Source: Phlebotomus papatasi (lineage: Eukaryota > Arthropoda > Insecta > Diptera > Psychodidae). Taken from it: 64,000 nucleotides of DNA. The DNA lies in NCBI RefSeq assembly GCF_024763615.1, contig NC_077222.1, positions 45,012,001 through 45,076,000 on the forward strand. The letters run 5' to 3'. Below, one piece after another: positions 1-12,273 of this stretch. The notes under the pieces are model-generated. The model was given only the letters and a program-made list of their open reading frames with translations, searched no databases and was not told where the DNA came from. The position numbers were made by a program, and so were the translations under genes. Each line of letters begins with the position of its first letter. The first letter of the stretch is position 1.

Positions 1-2090
1 ATAACTGATGTCGGAGCCAGAGGCATCATCTTAGGTTTCACATCAACTTATCTTCACAAATCTCGCATTTCTTCGTTCAATTAAAAACACCAATAGGTTT
101 CAGATAAAACAGCGCTAGCGAATGTCTATTGCTTTCAATTTACACCACAACTAATTGTACTTAGTTTAGAGAAATCCAATTATTTCCTCGTAAAAATTCA
201 AAATAATCACTGTTTAAAAGCCTTTCGTTGATGGCAAATTAAGGTTTTTGTGTGGAAACAATCACCTCACCATAACTATTTGCAAGGAGATGGCTGTTAT
301 TAATAAATTGACAGCATTAGTAAGCAATTAGTGGGATGATTATAGGTGTTGGGAGCAGCACTGAGTAATAAAACAGCACACACTACTTAACACAAGAGCA
401 CAGACTCGTTCCGTGACGCGCTTGAAACCGTTCCATGTAGGTGAAACGAACGTTGGCCGCATAATAAAAGCACTAAACCGGTGGAATGTGGCAGCAAGTT
501 AGTGTGCCCACCGAGGGATAAATGACGAAGAGAGAAAAACTGGTTTCATATGGGCGGGGTCACAGCTTGTGCATTTGCCTTGGATTCCCCCATGAATTTG
601 CCACATGGGGCCTCCTCTTGCACCATAGCAACGCAACTTGATTGGCCGAGGAGCTATCATTTAGGACCCCGCCCCCAGTGAACCGTGCCGCTGATTGTAC
701 CCACCAACATAAAACGTGATTATACGCCTCAGTCAATCAAGTCATTCCAATTGGTATTACTTGTATATTCTCTCTTCCTCTTACTGAGAAACTCTTGGTT
801 CTGTAATTGACTCTATTTTTTTCACTTGCTCCCGTGCATCTTGTCTTCTTTGCACTGAGTTTCTCTCACTCTATCTCTCGTACTTAGCCACCCATTTCAG
901 ATGAAGAGCATTGCAAATTGAGCTGAAGAGGCACCGACACATGGGTAAATATACTCAATTTTCCTCGGCGCCTCATGCGCCACTAATTCGTGAAAGCTAG
1001 AGGAGGGTTGGATTTTTCCAAACACACGCGAATAATGAGAGGAACAATTATACTTTAATTATAATTGTGTTGGATTGAGGAGTTCCGGTAACTCTTGTCC
1101 GTACAGAGGAGGTTCAGATCCCTATTGGTGAGCATGTGTCAGAATGAGGGGCATCAGCTCCCCCGAATGACTATCCTGTGGTGGAATTTTCACCTCACAT
1201 CACACCATCATGTGTCGTCATGAGCAATCTGGGTTCCCTTGCAGGTAGTTGTTTTTGTTCCCGATGGTGAGAGATTGATTTAACGCGATAATTGAGTTTA
1301 TTTGTAAAGTAAATGTGTATTTTATAAGAACCGGTCGTCTAGATTTCTGATTAATCGAGACATTCAACAATTAATATGTGCTTCAAGTAACGAGACCATG
1401 TACTATTTGCGCTGTGCTTACACTGCACATAGAGGATTAAGAGTGAGGACCAAGAGGTGGCAGTGCTCGTTAGAGATAGAATCTACTCTAAATATAATTG
1501 GTCATCTTTCATTAAAATCACATTCGCATTTTCAACTTTCCCACCTTTTCCTCCATCATAATTCAAAAGAAGAGAAATATTTATTCAATTAGTTATATTT
1601 TAAGGTTGCATTTAGTTTGTAATAATTATCATTGAAACTAGTCAAATGGGTTTTCGAATTTGTTCAACAATATTCCACGGCTCGTAATTTTTCAATTTAA
1701 GCCACTATCCTTTTAACAATCCGGTATTGTATAATTATTAAGATATTGTGATTAATGGACTTATAAAGGTATGAATACTCGTCTTATTTAATAATATAGA
1801 GTTAGATTAAAAATTTACAAGAGCATGGCGTTTTTCCGCAAAATTTTCTTCGAGAGGTTATTTTATCGAAAATTGTCACTAAGGGTCTTACTTAGGGTAA
1901 AGTTTATTTTAGGAGCGCATTGTTCAGATACAAAAACAATGGTTACATAAAATGAGGTGAAAAAAGTTACATTGATTAAGCGTTATGTCGTATGAGATAA
2001 AGTTACAGAGAATAGACTTCTTATCGTATCGAACAACTGAATATTTGTTTCATTTACGACAATCCGTAATAAAGCAAATCAAGATGATTA
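1..2090. other. gene-free left flank
   Basis: No convincing coding region is seen. Roughly 400-720 and 1090-1260 are richer in G+C and less repetitive than the surrounding sequence, so they may be regulatory or untranslated exon sequence of a gene beyond the left edge. A cag/gta junction near 1245 resembles a splice site, but no reading frame supports it. The rest is AT-rich with no repeat that I recognise. Confidence 0.5.
540..700. promoter_or_regulatory. GC-box/CCAAT-like island, possible promoter or enhancer
   Basis: An island of higher G+C contains GGGCGGGGTC near 553 and its near inverse GACCCCGCCC near 666, with an ATTGGCC (CCAAT-type) site between them. Such pairs occur in promoters, but no TATA box, initiator or transcript can be shown. 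The role is inferred from composition only. Confidence 0.25.
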
Positions 2091-2299
2091 AGGGAAAGTA
2101 TTCTCCCTTCGAACGTTCATGCCACCGAATAATATGAATTTTTTATCTTCCCTAAGACATTTGTACATATCACGTAATTATCAATAATTGACGATAAGCT
2201 AACTAATATTTAATAGAAATGTGTAAGTCTCTTAGGAAAAAGAAAAGAAAATTCACATTATTCGAAGGCATGGACGTTCAAAGGGAGAGTACTTTCCCC
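2091..2299. mobile_element. MITE S, 209 bp, TA-flanked
   Basis: The two halves are inverted copies of each other over about 75 bp. The left end reads AGGGAAAGTATTCTCCCTTC and the right end is its near-perfect inverse, and both sides are flanked by TA. It has no coding capacity. TA duplication fits Tc1/mariner-type mobilisation (inference). Confidence 0.75.
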
Positions 2300-3152
2300 T
2301 ACATAACACAAATCACAATTCATGCCTGTCAATATGTGTCAGCTCGAAGTAAAAGGCGAATTTAGATTACTTAAATCTGTTCTATATGGAATATTAAAGA
2401 AATTATAACACTTTTCCTGGGCCTCTACACACTATGAGAAATTTCTTTAAAAAATGTGTCATATTGGAATCTTATTGGAAATTTATGTCACATTTCACAT
2501 ATTAATTTATTATTACAAATTTTTTTCAAAAGTCATGAATATATCAAATAGATTCACACTCCTCTAAAGACGCAATTTTTTGCACCTTCAGAGAGAAAAC
2601 GGAAGAAATTATTTTTAAAAAAAATCAAACAAATCCCTAACCAGATCGAAATTCGATTTTGTTTTTGTTTACATCAAGGAATCACTCAAAGTCTACGGCA
2701 TCTCTCAAAATTTCTTTAATAATGCCAAATATATAAATTACATATAAAGAATTTGCGTCAAATATTCCAAATATTGTCAGAAGTTTCTTTAACGGAAAGA
2801 GAAGTATAGTATGCAAAATTTCAAATGGAAAATCACGTGTGTAAGAAAGAGTACTCTATAGTTGAGTAATACGATGAGTAAGATATTACTATTCGTATTT
2901 TGCTTTCTGAATCGAATTACAGGCAATTCGATCAATTTTTCATGCGTGCCAACTGTGATTCGGTCAGTTTTCGAGCGAAACGCGAGAGAGAAGCAAGATA
3001 AAATACTTGCCATATTTTTGTGGCATTCTCGCAGTTCAGAAAGTAGAGGAAAGTGGTCTGCCTTTCAATGCGGCTCCTTTGAATATTAATTTTTTCTTTT
3101 ATTTTCCAAAGCAAATTCTATTTTGTTAATAGAAGTTAATAGAAAATAGTTA
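2300..3152. other. unassigned AT-rich spacer
   Basis: Nothing recognisable is seen apart from a short match near 2410 to the G-family terminus (CTCTACACACTA). Overlapping open frames of 60-75 codons on both strands lack any family signature. Confidence 0.5.
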
Positions 3153-3581
3153 GGGTAAGTGTGCCCAATTCCGGCCAGCTTGCAATTTCGGCCACCTTTT
3201 TTTTTCCTCGAATTTCCATGAACTTTTAGATTTTAAGTACTCTAGAGATTATACAATGCAAAAAAATAACAAAAAATGTAGCTTCGACAAGCGAGACGAC
3301 GTTAAAAAAAAACATTGGAAAAATTCCAGAAGGGCAAGAAAGTATGTGAATGAAGGTGGCCGAAATAGGGCACCAAAGCTATGTCTACATTTTTATTTAT
3401 TTTAAAATGTATTAAGAATGATTTTAGAGTAAATAAAGATGGTAAACTCTTTACAAGGTTCCAAGCAACACTCTTACAAAAGAAAGAATAAAAAAAATCA
3501 ATTTGTATTTAAAATATTACATTTCAAACTTGAGACTTTGACGCTTGCATGCAACTATGCCGGAATTTGGCAGACTTACCC
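3153..3581 (+). mobile_element. MITE B1, 429 bp, intact, TA-flanked
   Basis: It begins GGGTAAGTGTGCCCAATTCC and ends with the inverted sequence GGAATTTGGCAGACTTACCC, flanked by TA on both sides. The same sequence recurs at 24228-24629 and 51341-54947 (the latter interrupted), with an end fragment at 57669-57718. This intact copy is the reference that shows where the other copies were interrupted. Its core resembles that of family A, so A and B are probably long and short members of one mariner-like lineage. Confidence 0.85.
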
Positions 3582-5429
3582 TACTTGTATCGACTATAGT
3601 TTAGAGAATAGAGTTTTTGTGTTGGAAAATAAGAGAAAAATTGAAATATTCATAGGCTGCCGCATTCAAGGGCAGGCCACTTTTCCTTATTAATCTTAAT
3701 ATTAATCTTATATGTGAGATGATCATAAGAAGCCCATAAGATTGAGGAAAATGATCTTTGCCAAAATTATAGAGCAGTAATTTTTCCACAATGTGCTAAT
3801 TAAAAATCTTGTAGATATCACTTATGTTGTATATTGATGAACCCTATATACAAAATCTCAAATACCTTGAAGACTTTTGGTATTGACTAGTGTTAACCTA
3901 TTATTAAACCTTTTATAAATTGATTACTGCAAAATAAGATGAATCCTCAGCTCATTACTGTGATAGAAACTGCCCCTAGTAACTACTAAATATATTTCTT
4001 CTATAAACAAAGTTATACACTTTTATTTAGATTTTTTTACAATTGAGAAATTATTTTTCATTATCTAGTTTTCTTAAATTTTAACTTAACATGTTTTTGG
4101 AGTGGTTAGAAGGCATGGAGAGTAATTTAGGTAAGTTAATTCGCTCGAGTATGTTGACTTGTGGAAGGGGGGGGGGGTTACCGAAGACAGAAGTCAATAT
4201 CTCCTTAATATTTGGAAGCTAGGATGGTGAGAAGTTGGAAAAAAAATTTAATTGTGGAAACTGCTCTGTCGTGGAGTTCGAGAGTTAAATTTCAATAGAA
4301 AATTTATTAAATTTAGAACTTAATTGTGTTTAAACAAATTTGTCTCTTCTAAAAGATTTTAATATTTTTCAGAATTTAGATAATTCGATCGGCTCCGAGA
4401 GTTCGTCGTATTAAGCTTGATATTCGGTGAAAGAAATTAAAAGAATTAGTTAGTAAATTATTACACATATGAAAAATATATTATGTTTTTGTTCTCGATA
4501 TCAAAGTCCCAGAATTTGTATTAGGAGTTCTCGAATCGAATACACGTTGCACTGTTTCCTTCTACTACAGAATATTCTCCACAGGACAACCTCATTTAGA
4601 AACCCATCTTTGTGAAAGGAATACAATATTAATGAGACAAGAAAGCTCGTTAGAAAGAAGACCACATTTTTTTATTGGACGTTGTGTTGCATTACTATTA
4701 TTGCATATTATGATTGTGATTCTTTCTTGTAAGAATTAAATAGGGGTATAAAATTTATTATATTGAATTACATTTTATTTTAGTTATTTCTTAATTTTAA
4801 AATTATACATTTAAAACCTTGTCCTAAATTGTAGGAAATATTTTCCTGAAATGATGACAATAATAACTCAACCACCAAAAAAATTGGAAAATATTTTTCT
4901 AAAACATTAAATTATAAGAACTTTGTTCCCCTCTAAGTATACTATTTTAATTAGGAACATATATTACATTTTATAAAAGAAAAATTATTTTTCTGTAATA
5001 TAAATTAATTGGTTTGGTCAGTAAAAATCCTGCTTCTTTTTTAAGAAAATTATGCCAAAAAATGTTTCAGCTTTATAGAAAATTTGAAGTCCTGGATAAT
5101 AAGTCATCAAAGTATAAGTTTCACATTATTTGTCTTTTTGTTATTAATAGTTATTAATAAAGTTATTTTATAGGTATCCAAATTATGAGTGACTTCTACA
5201 TGAAATCGATAATTTCTAAAAGCTTTTTCAACTTAATATTTATCAGTTCAGAAAGGATTAGTACCGATTTACAGTTGCCTATTGATTATTTTACTGACCA
5301 AATTTGATTTTTTTTACTGATATTTTTTTGCCTGAATTTTCAGTTTCATTGATCATTTTAGTATTTTTACTGACCTTACTTATTTTTTAAGGAGAAAGAA
5401 ATAAGAAAAATCCTATTTCTTATGCCCAC
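3582..5429. other. unassigned AT-rich spacer
   Basis: AT-rich sequence with a run of 11 G at 4167-4177. Near 4190 it reads like dispersed family N (a 'tcaatatctcc...' stretch), too diverged to delimit. Near 5250-5390 there are several imperfect copies of TTTTACTGACC, a motif that is tandem at 58305-58445. No gene is supported. Confidence 0.5.
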
Positions 5430-5686
5430 GGCACACCTTTTAGACCTGTAAAATATCATAAAATTTTTTTTCTGAAAAGATTTGCATAAATCTATCCTAC
5501 TCTTTCGGGTTCAAAATTGGACTGAACTAAATTTAATTTGTTGTTATATTCAAAAGAGGAAGAATGCAAAAAAGACATATGAAAACGAAGAAAAGAAACA
5601 TGTGCATAGACATATGAAAAACTTTTAATAAAAAAAGGGATGTGAATTTGGATTTTATGAAATCTTCCTGGTCTAAAAGGTGTGCC
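5430..5686. mobile_element. MITE T1, 257 bp, perfect 17-bp TIRs
   Basis: GGCACACCTTTTAGACC at 5430-5446 is matched by its exact reverse complement at 5670-5686. The interior matches, in reverse orientation, the diverged copy at about 10603-10844. A 73-codon open frame inside is not conserved and is not considered coding. Confidence 0.75.
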
Positions 5687-6358
5687 GGAGCTATAACATT
5701 CAAAATATTAGAAAGACGGTAACATATTTTTCGAAATATCATAAAACAGATCAATTTGGAGAGTAATATGGTTTCAGGATATTTTTAATAAGCTTTGCAA
5801 TAAGCGTTTAAAGCTTTAGAAATATTTAGTTTTTAGTTACTCTTTCAATCTCAAGTTTGCATAATATTTTTGGCGAATTAAACCGTTTATTCTTGTGAGA
5901 TCTATAAAGAATTACTCGAGAAATCTTGGAACAATACTTAAGAAGAGGTTTTGGATGTGGAAATTGGGAGTGTCACATAATGTTTTATGGGTGAAAAGTT
6001 TCAAAAATATTCATCTCATTGTTCTTCACTTGTATAGATACATATATTTTTTTGCAACTGCGCACTAGTTTAGGTCATTTTGTAATAAATGTTTGCAATC
6101 CATATTTGGGGATTTATCACCGTGACATCGAGAGCATAAGCAATATGAATAAGAAAATGGTTTGCTGAGAAGAGGGGGCTTTCTGATAACAAAAGAAATT
6201 TCCAATAGAAATTTGATACAAAATGTTAAAGATAATTGATGATGGTTCGTTGTAATTTTGGTCTTGTAAATATCTTCCCTCACGGAATAATTTAATACTC
6301 GTCTTAATATTCCACTCCATCCAGATGTGCTATGGAATTTTATATATAGGGTTTATTA
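5687..6358. other. unassigned AT-rich spacer
   Basis: AT-rich sequence. Open frames of 67-81 codons on the minus strand have no recognisable features. No repeat was identified. Confidence 0.45.
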
Positions 6359-7426
6359 GGGGAAATGATTCTAATTTTGTCCAGTTTCTTATTTTGGACA
6401 CTTTGAGGATAACATTGGACACTAAAAATAAATTGATTAAAATGATGGATTTTTATTCCAATATTTGATGAATAATGAATTATATCTAAATATTTGTTCC
6501 TTTTGGAATATTTTAACACTAAATACGTTAAAATTTGAATATGATTTGAGTTGAAATTGCTTTGTTGAAAATTCAGTGTGAGCAATTGCTTACGAGAAAT
6601 ATGACAGAACTTCGTGGCTTACTTCAGTCTTATTTAGTTTTGGTGAAGTACTAACAAAGTTTGTTCGCTGTTTTTGAGTGATATTATTGAATATTCATTG
6701 AATATTGTGTTGATTCACGTTACTGATGATTTGTACATTTGACCTGAAGTGAGATTTGCCTTGTGAATTATATTTTTCGTGTGAAAAATGGGAAATTTTT
6801 TAAGACATTCACCAGTGAGGTGATGATTCTTATTTTGGACAGGTGTTTTTCTCACGAAATTTCGTGAAGTTTTAGCTTTTGTGATGACTAGGTTGGACAA
6901 ATGCCTGGAGAAATGAAGGAGCATCATCTCTACGAAAGAGATGCAGTGAGAAATGCCTTGAAAGGCTCCCGGAAAGGTCAGGGAATGAGCGAATCCGCAC
7001 GTACTTGGAGTACCGAAGTCAACTCACTTTAATGAATGATATGGAAAGTTTCTGGGCTTCTTGTGACATTCCACGTTTCCCTTACATGACTAGGAAGAGG
7101 ACTTGGTAAGATTGGTTCATGAAATGAAGAACAATGGGCATCCTGTTGAGGCGGATTATCTGTCCAAATTTACAGACAAGTTGTAAAAATTAATAACCAA
7201 GTTGTCCAAAATAAGAGTCAAATTCACCTCTACATATCAATTCATTTTTAAACGTATTAAAACTAATTTTAGTAAAAATGAGATGATAAATAGCTTGCCA
7301 AGTTTCTAAACAATCCTTCTGAAAAGAGAGTAACAAGAAAAGTCAATTAGTATTGAAAATATGGCACTTCAAACTTAGGATATCGATGCTTATATGCAGA
7401 CTGTCCAAAATTAGAAGCACTTCCCC
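6359..7426 (-). mobile_element. MITE A1, 1068 bp, TA-flanked
   Basis: The left end GGGGAAATGATTCTAATTTT and the right end (inverse of GGGGAAGTGCTTCTAATTTT) form terminal inverted repeats of about 28 bp flanked by TA. A second copy, about 92% identical over the stretch I compared, lies in the opposite orientation at 20962-22008. TA target and inverted ends fit a Tc1/mariner-type non-autonomous element. A shared 70-codon frame is present in both copies, but most base differences change the protein, so no purifying selection is evident. Confidence 0.85.
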
Positions 7427-9359
7427 TATATCTCAGATATTGTACGAATTATAAGACTCAGGATTGGGGTATCGTGACTTTAAATCTTCCCGATACGAAA
7501 TTATTTACATAAGTTTGAAACACATTTAGCATTTCATGCTGTGAACCAAAGTGTTGCTGCCTTCTAACTAGTGAGACGAGAGGTGTATACATCTTGATAT
7601 GTGTTAAATAAATACCTTATAAACGGAATAACTGATAAATAAATTACCTCACATCCACACCACAGAACATTTTGAAATATACGTAGAATAACAGGGTGCT
7701 TTCACATTATCCACCCATGGGTAATCCAATTAGAATGATATATATTGACTCACTCAACACAAACGGGTTGAGATTCCTTCAGTTAAATTTGAGCAGAGAA
7801 AAGAAATAGTGCTTCAACTCGTCACGAAAATCTGGCAGGCGTCTTGGGTTCGCCCTGTAGCTAACAAGCTCCTAAATGATTTGAGATTCATCTGTCATGA
7901 ACGTCATTTTTTACCGAGTTATCTCAATTACGCGAACAATACCCTCTTCTGCTTATTTACATCACCAATGTAAATATCATGCTGGCTGCTTAAGCAGAAA
8001 ATTTACCGGAATTTTCTCCTCCTTCTCGTGTGCACTTCTCCCACGGATAGTGTGTTAAGTCCATGTCCAGAAATTGTTCTCCTTTTTTCGCGCTTCTTCT
8101 CACAATACAAAAGTGAGTGTGTTGATGGTTTGAAATCTTTCTTACACCACACCATATTTATCGCAATCATAATTTTCGAGGGAGATTTCACAACACAAGT
8201 CTCAGCCACACATTGCATTTAGGCTTCTAAAGACGGTAAGCTAAGCTTTAAGCTTGCTGAAAACTTTATAACATATCACAATCCTTTTTGTAATCCTAAA
8301 ACTCTATAAATAAATGATATAAAAAAAATAAAAAGAAATTTTTATAATTGTTTTATTACATATTTTATGAAAATTAAACCAAACTTTTGAAAAAAAATCT
8401 GAAATTTTGTATAACAAATTTGAAATGTTGTAAACTCTTATCCTTTTAATGTTGCTACATGGAAAAAAATCACGTAAAGCAAAATTATCTTTGGCTTAGA
8501 AGACAGAGCGAGTACAGAAAGGGCGTTAAATAAAATGAATTATTATTGTAATGATTACAAAGGAGAGATAATATAGCTCTCGTGCAGTTGGTCGTATTAA
8601 AAAGGAGGTGGGATATGCATGGAGGTTGCAAAGTACAAATAATAATCAATAATTTAACTTTCATCGACATTGATGTTAAAAATACTGGACTATAGCACTT
8701 TTGTAAAGCCACTCTGTACAATTCTCTTGAGTAATAAGTCATTACTCACTTAGCAATTAATGCAACATTTTTGCCATTAATGGTAATGATTTAGAGGGGG
8801 GCAATTAGACTATTTTGCGTGATATTGTTAATATGATAATTGATATAATGGAAATAAGGCAAACACTAATTTATATGTATACATTGCAACATGCATTTTT
8901 CCTTATGATTTACAGTCATAAGCTTTTTGCATTATTAAACTCTATCATGGTTTCGCAGAATACTCTAATCATCTACCAACTCAATTATAACCAAATTTTG
9001 TGATACTTGGAAACACAACAAAAATTGCGCTTAAAGCGATTTCATCTTCATTTTTATTGATTTTGGTCTTGTGACAATTGGCGCCTCGGGGATGCCTCTG
9101 CATAATCATTCTTTTCGTTTTGTCGTTTTAAGTGGTACAGACTGTTAATTTGTGCAACACGACAAGGGTTCCAAATTGCACAAAATCACATCCTTTCAAT
9201 GTGATAAAACAGAATAACGAGATTTGGCAACTTTGTGTGATGAATATTCGTTTCTAAAAAAAGCAGTGCAGTCTCAGGAGTATTTTTCTCGAGGGGTACT
9301 TAATGTTTTGGGACCTATAATCTTCATTTTGAGAATAGATGAAGATTGGCCATTTTTAT
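7427..9359. other. unique sequence, possible regulatory content
   Basis: Mostly single-copy sequence, with a less AT-rich part at about 7700-8230. Overlapping frames of 64-71 codons lie on opposite strands at 8003-8222 but show no family signature. I see no repeats here. An enhancer or an unrecognised untranslated exon is possible but not shown. Confidence 0.4.
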
Positions 9360-9490
9360 GCCCTAGACACACTTACGACTTAAGCCAAGAGACGACTTAG
9401 TGGAAAATGATGGAAATGTAGTTTGACCTTTATTTCTAATATAATTACGCTAAGCCATCTCTCGGCTAATCCTCAGGTCTGTCAAGGCCC
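9360..9490. mobile_element. short palindromic MITE Q1, 131 bp
   Basis: The termini are imperfect inverted repeats built on ACGACTTAAGCC...GACGACTTAG. A second copy in the opposite orientation lies at 61003-61133. The element is too short to code for anything. Confidence 0.65.
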
Positions 9491-9587
9491 TTAGGCAGTC
9501 AAAGATTTTAAAACTCGTTGTCAAATATTTTACTAATTAGGAAATTATGCCAAGCAGATTCTCTTGAGTATTGTTTATTTGAAAATA

Positions 9588-9880
9588 GGATAAGTGTGCC
9601 TAATTTCGGCCAGCTTTAAATATCGGTCACTATGAGTGTAACCTCTGTTAAGCAAATAACTTAATTAAAATTATGGATTTAATCTTCGAATATAGCCAAC
9701 GATTTTTTTTCTTTTAAATATGTATTCTTTTAGGAATGTATTAACACAAAAATTTGGGTATAATATGAATTAAAATTGTCTCATACAAACTTCAGTGTGA
9801 AAAGAGTTTTACAAAAATGTACCAGATCGCTTGTGTTGCTAGCAGTTTTGTGATATAATATTTTTCCAACACTCATTTGC
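9588..9880 (+). mobile_element. truncated family A/B element (A3)
   Basis: It starts after TA with GGATAAGTGTGCCTAATTTC, a B-type terminus, then continues with sequence like the left part of family A (for example a CTTCAGTGTGAAAAG stretch). The right end is missing. The hybrid character supports common descent of families A and B. Confidence 0.55.
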
Positions 9881-10602
9881 AAACTGTTTGTGAAATATGT
9901 TTCCCCTAACGCGGGTTAAAAAATCTAAAATATACGATCAGTAAAATAAAGATTTCAATACGTTGTAATAATAGAATTCTTCGAAAAACATTTTGGAAAC
10001 CCTGTATCTTTGCAAGGCATTACAAATACGATGGGAGGTTTGAAGGAGAAACCTGACCAGCCAATTACTGAAAATCCTGAAAATATACGTTCTTTCCTGT
10101 TCTATTCCTTCGAACTAAGAAAAGAATATTTTTATATACATCATAATGATTTTTTTTGACAATATATTCACAAAATAAAAAAAAAATGATAGATTTACTT
10201 TTAAAAATTAAAACTTTTCTTTAATCATGCAGTGAGCTTTTTTGCATGGACATAACGGATACTTTATTTTTTTCCAAGACCGAGATGCTTGTAATTACAT
10301 GACTCTTATCTGAAATTTACTCCATTACAACATTGTTGCAAAACATTATCCTTTATCTCGAAAAAAAAATGTGGTTTTTGAGCCATCTAATGGTTGGTTT
10401 TATGGAGATTCTTTAATAATGGGATAATGTATCACAATTTGTTCTAGTAAATGATATAATATAAGTAAAACATTTTTGGTAAATAAATGTTTAAATTTGG
10501 TATAATTGGTAAATGGTAAATTTGGTAAAAATTGGAATCGGTAAATAAATTAGCAAATTAATAAGCAATAAATAAGCAAAGTAAAATTAGGAATGGCCCT
10601 GT
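9881..10602. other. unassigned AT-rich spacer
   Basis: Low-complexity AT-rich sequence, including a run of imperfect TGGTAAAT repeats at about 10478-10550. No gene is seen. Confidence 0.45.
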
Positions 10603-10844
10603 TGCACTTTTTAGATCAGAAGAATTTCATAAAAATAAAATTCACATCCATTTCTTTTTTCAAAGTTTTTTAAATGCCCATCCTATTCTTTCACACTCTT
10701 CCTCTCCCTTTGAACGTCACAAATTAAACTTAGTTCAGCCCAATTCGGAGTTCGAAAAAGTGAAATAGACTTATGTAAATCTTTTGAGCAAGAAAGGGAC
10801 GCGAATTTTAATTTCATGAAATGTTTCCGATCTAAATGGTATGT
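10603..10844 (-). mobile_element. diverged MITE T2
   Basis: The interior is the reverse complement of T1 (a shared stretch around TTAGTTCAGCCCAATTCG), and the ends GCACTTTTTAGATC / GATCTAAATGGTATG are decayed T-type inverted repeats. Boundaries are approximate. Confidence 0.5.
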
Positions 10845-10972
10845 ATGAAAGGTTCATTTACACAATAATTTTTGCCTTTGCCAATAATATTTTACTGCTT
10901 ACCAATTTAGATCCTTTATTTGCCATATATTTAATTTTTACTTACTATTTTTACCATTAGCTGCAGCCAAAA

Positions 10973-11132
10973 GATATCGACGCGTCACGTCGGTTGGATC
11001 AACAACTGTGCTAACTGCATTTGCTTTGTGTCTGAATTCGTCGTAGACCACGCATCGCTGCTTGGCGTTTGCAACGACTTTAGATACAAAGCAAATGCAG
11101 TTAGCACAGTTGCTAATCCAAACAACGATATC
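10973..11132. repeat. long foldback (hairpin), 160 bp, with a 26-bp perfect stem core
   Basis: CAACTGTGCTAACTGCATTT and the following TGCTTTG at 11003-11028 are matched exactly by the inverse sequence at 11087-11112. Imperfect pairing extends outward to GATATCG at both ends, and inward through GTCGT/ACGAC. It is richer in G+C than its surroundings and no other copy is seen in the window. It may be a small foldback transposon or a hairpin RNA precursor; the sequence alone does not decide. Confidence 0.7.
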
Positions 11133-11705
11133 TAATTGTCTATTCACAATTTATTTTTCTCTATTTTAAATAAAAGTGTTTTAATTATGTCAGTAAAGTT
11201 AGTACACATTAGTATTTTTTTTATAAAAAAATCTAAAATCAACCAAAATTTAATTTTTGTTTTTCTATATTCCTTTCTTGATTGGTTTGGATATTTGAGA
11301 ATTATCCTGAAAATTATCTATTTTAAAACTTTGAAGCCTTTATCTGTTTATCTTGGCAGATGAAAATTTCAATTAGTGGCATTTTTTTGGCCCAGTGCCT
11401 TCTAATACCTATACTTTAATTTATACAAAATTTTATTTTATTTTGTAAATGTTTCAAAGGAATTCGATATGAAAATGCTGAATTTTTAATCAAAAAGTTT
11501 TTTATTTCACTAAGGAACAGATTTAGGTGTTTCTTCCTTAGGGCTTAAAGAAAGGAATTGAGCTTTACTAGCACAAGTAGGATCGCTAAAGCGGCTAAAG
11601 CTAAAGCATACATTTCAGTGCTCATAAAACTTACTTCGTAGCGGTTTTATTCGTCATACACTGGGAACTGAAAATTCACTAGTGCACAGAACTCATCCCG
11701 TTTAA
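11133..11705. other. unassigned AT-rich spacer
   Basis: AT-rich sequence; a 75-codon open frame at 11136-11363 is low-complexity and hydrophobic with no family signature. Nothing else is recognised. Confidence 0.4.
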
Positions 11706-12273
11706 CCCTTTAACGACGAGACACTTTTTACGGACTGAAAATCAACAATAAAAAATAAAATGAGAAATATAATCAATGATAAGTCTTACATCTAACATTG
11801 GAAAGTCGAACAGAGTCTGATTCGGTGTATTTTGTGCTTCTATGAACGACAGAGACAAAAATAGCCTAAAAATTTGAGTAATTTTTCTGACAATACCAAT
11901 GAATAATATTTTTCACTTTAATGAAAAATATTACATATGATTTTATTTATTTTTTATACTTCCAATTTTTTTTAAGCAAAACCCTTTTGGCAAGAAAAAC
12001 TACAATATATTGCCAAAAAGGTTTTGCTTAAAAAATTGGAAGTATAAAAAATAAATAAAATCAATTATAAATTTAAGAATTGAAAAAATCGCCATTTTTG
12101 AGCTTTTAAATATTTACTATATAGCAAATAGCTGGAGACTTAAAAAAATATCCTAGATTCCTTCAATCTTCTATTTTGCACTTACGTACAAACATAAGGA
12201 AAAAATAACTCTAGGTAGTCAGGAAAAATTATTTTCTTTATGGAACACCGGTGTTCCAATCGTCCTTAAAGGG
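11706..12273 (+). mobile_element. piggyBac-type MITE F1, 568 bp, TTAA-flanked
   Basis: TTAA precedes CCCTTTAACGACGAG on the left and follows ATCGTCCTTAAAGGG on the right. An exact TTAA target duplication with CCC-starting inverted ends is the hallmark of piggyBac elements. Two more copies lie head to head at 23631-25116 in the Rab7 intron. No transposase is encoded, so it is non-autonomous. Confidence 0.85.
11939..12062. repeat. foldback inside MITE F1, about 52-bp arms
   Basis: The sequence at 11939-11992 is the near-perfect inverse of 12011-12062 (GCAAAACCCTTTTGGCA against TGCCAAAAAGGTTTTGC), with an 18-bp loop. The same hairpin is in F3 (about 24755-24885). F2 carries only the right-hand arm, so the left arm looks like a later addition. 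Confidence 0.8.

Noticed and set aside
6715..6927. A 70-codon frame conserved between MITE copies A1 (minus) and A2 (21442-21654, plus)
   Set aside because: The DNA of the two copies is about 92% identical here, but roughly 12 of 70 residues differ, so most substitutions are non-synonymous. This looks like neutral decay of shared transposon DNA, not a conserved protein.
8003..8222. Overlapping frames of 71 (-) and 64 (+) codons as a small gene
   Set aside because: No signature, no splice support and open on both strands; indistinguishable from chance.
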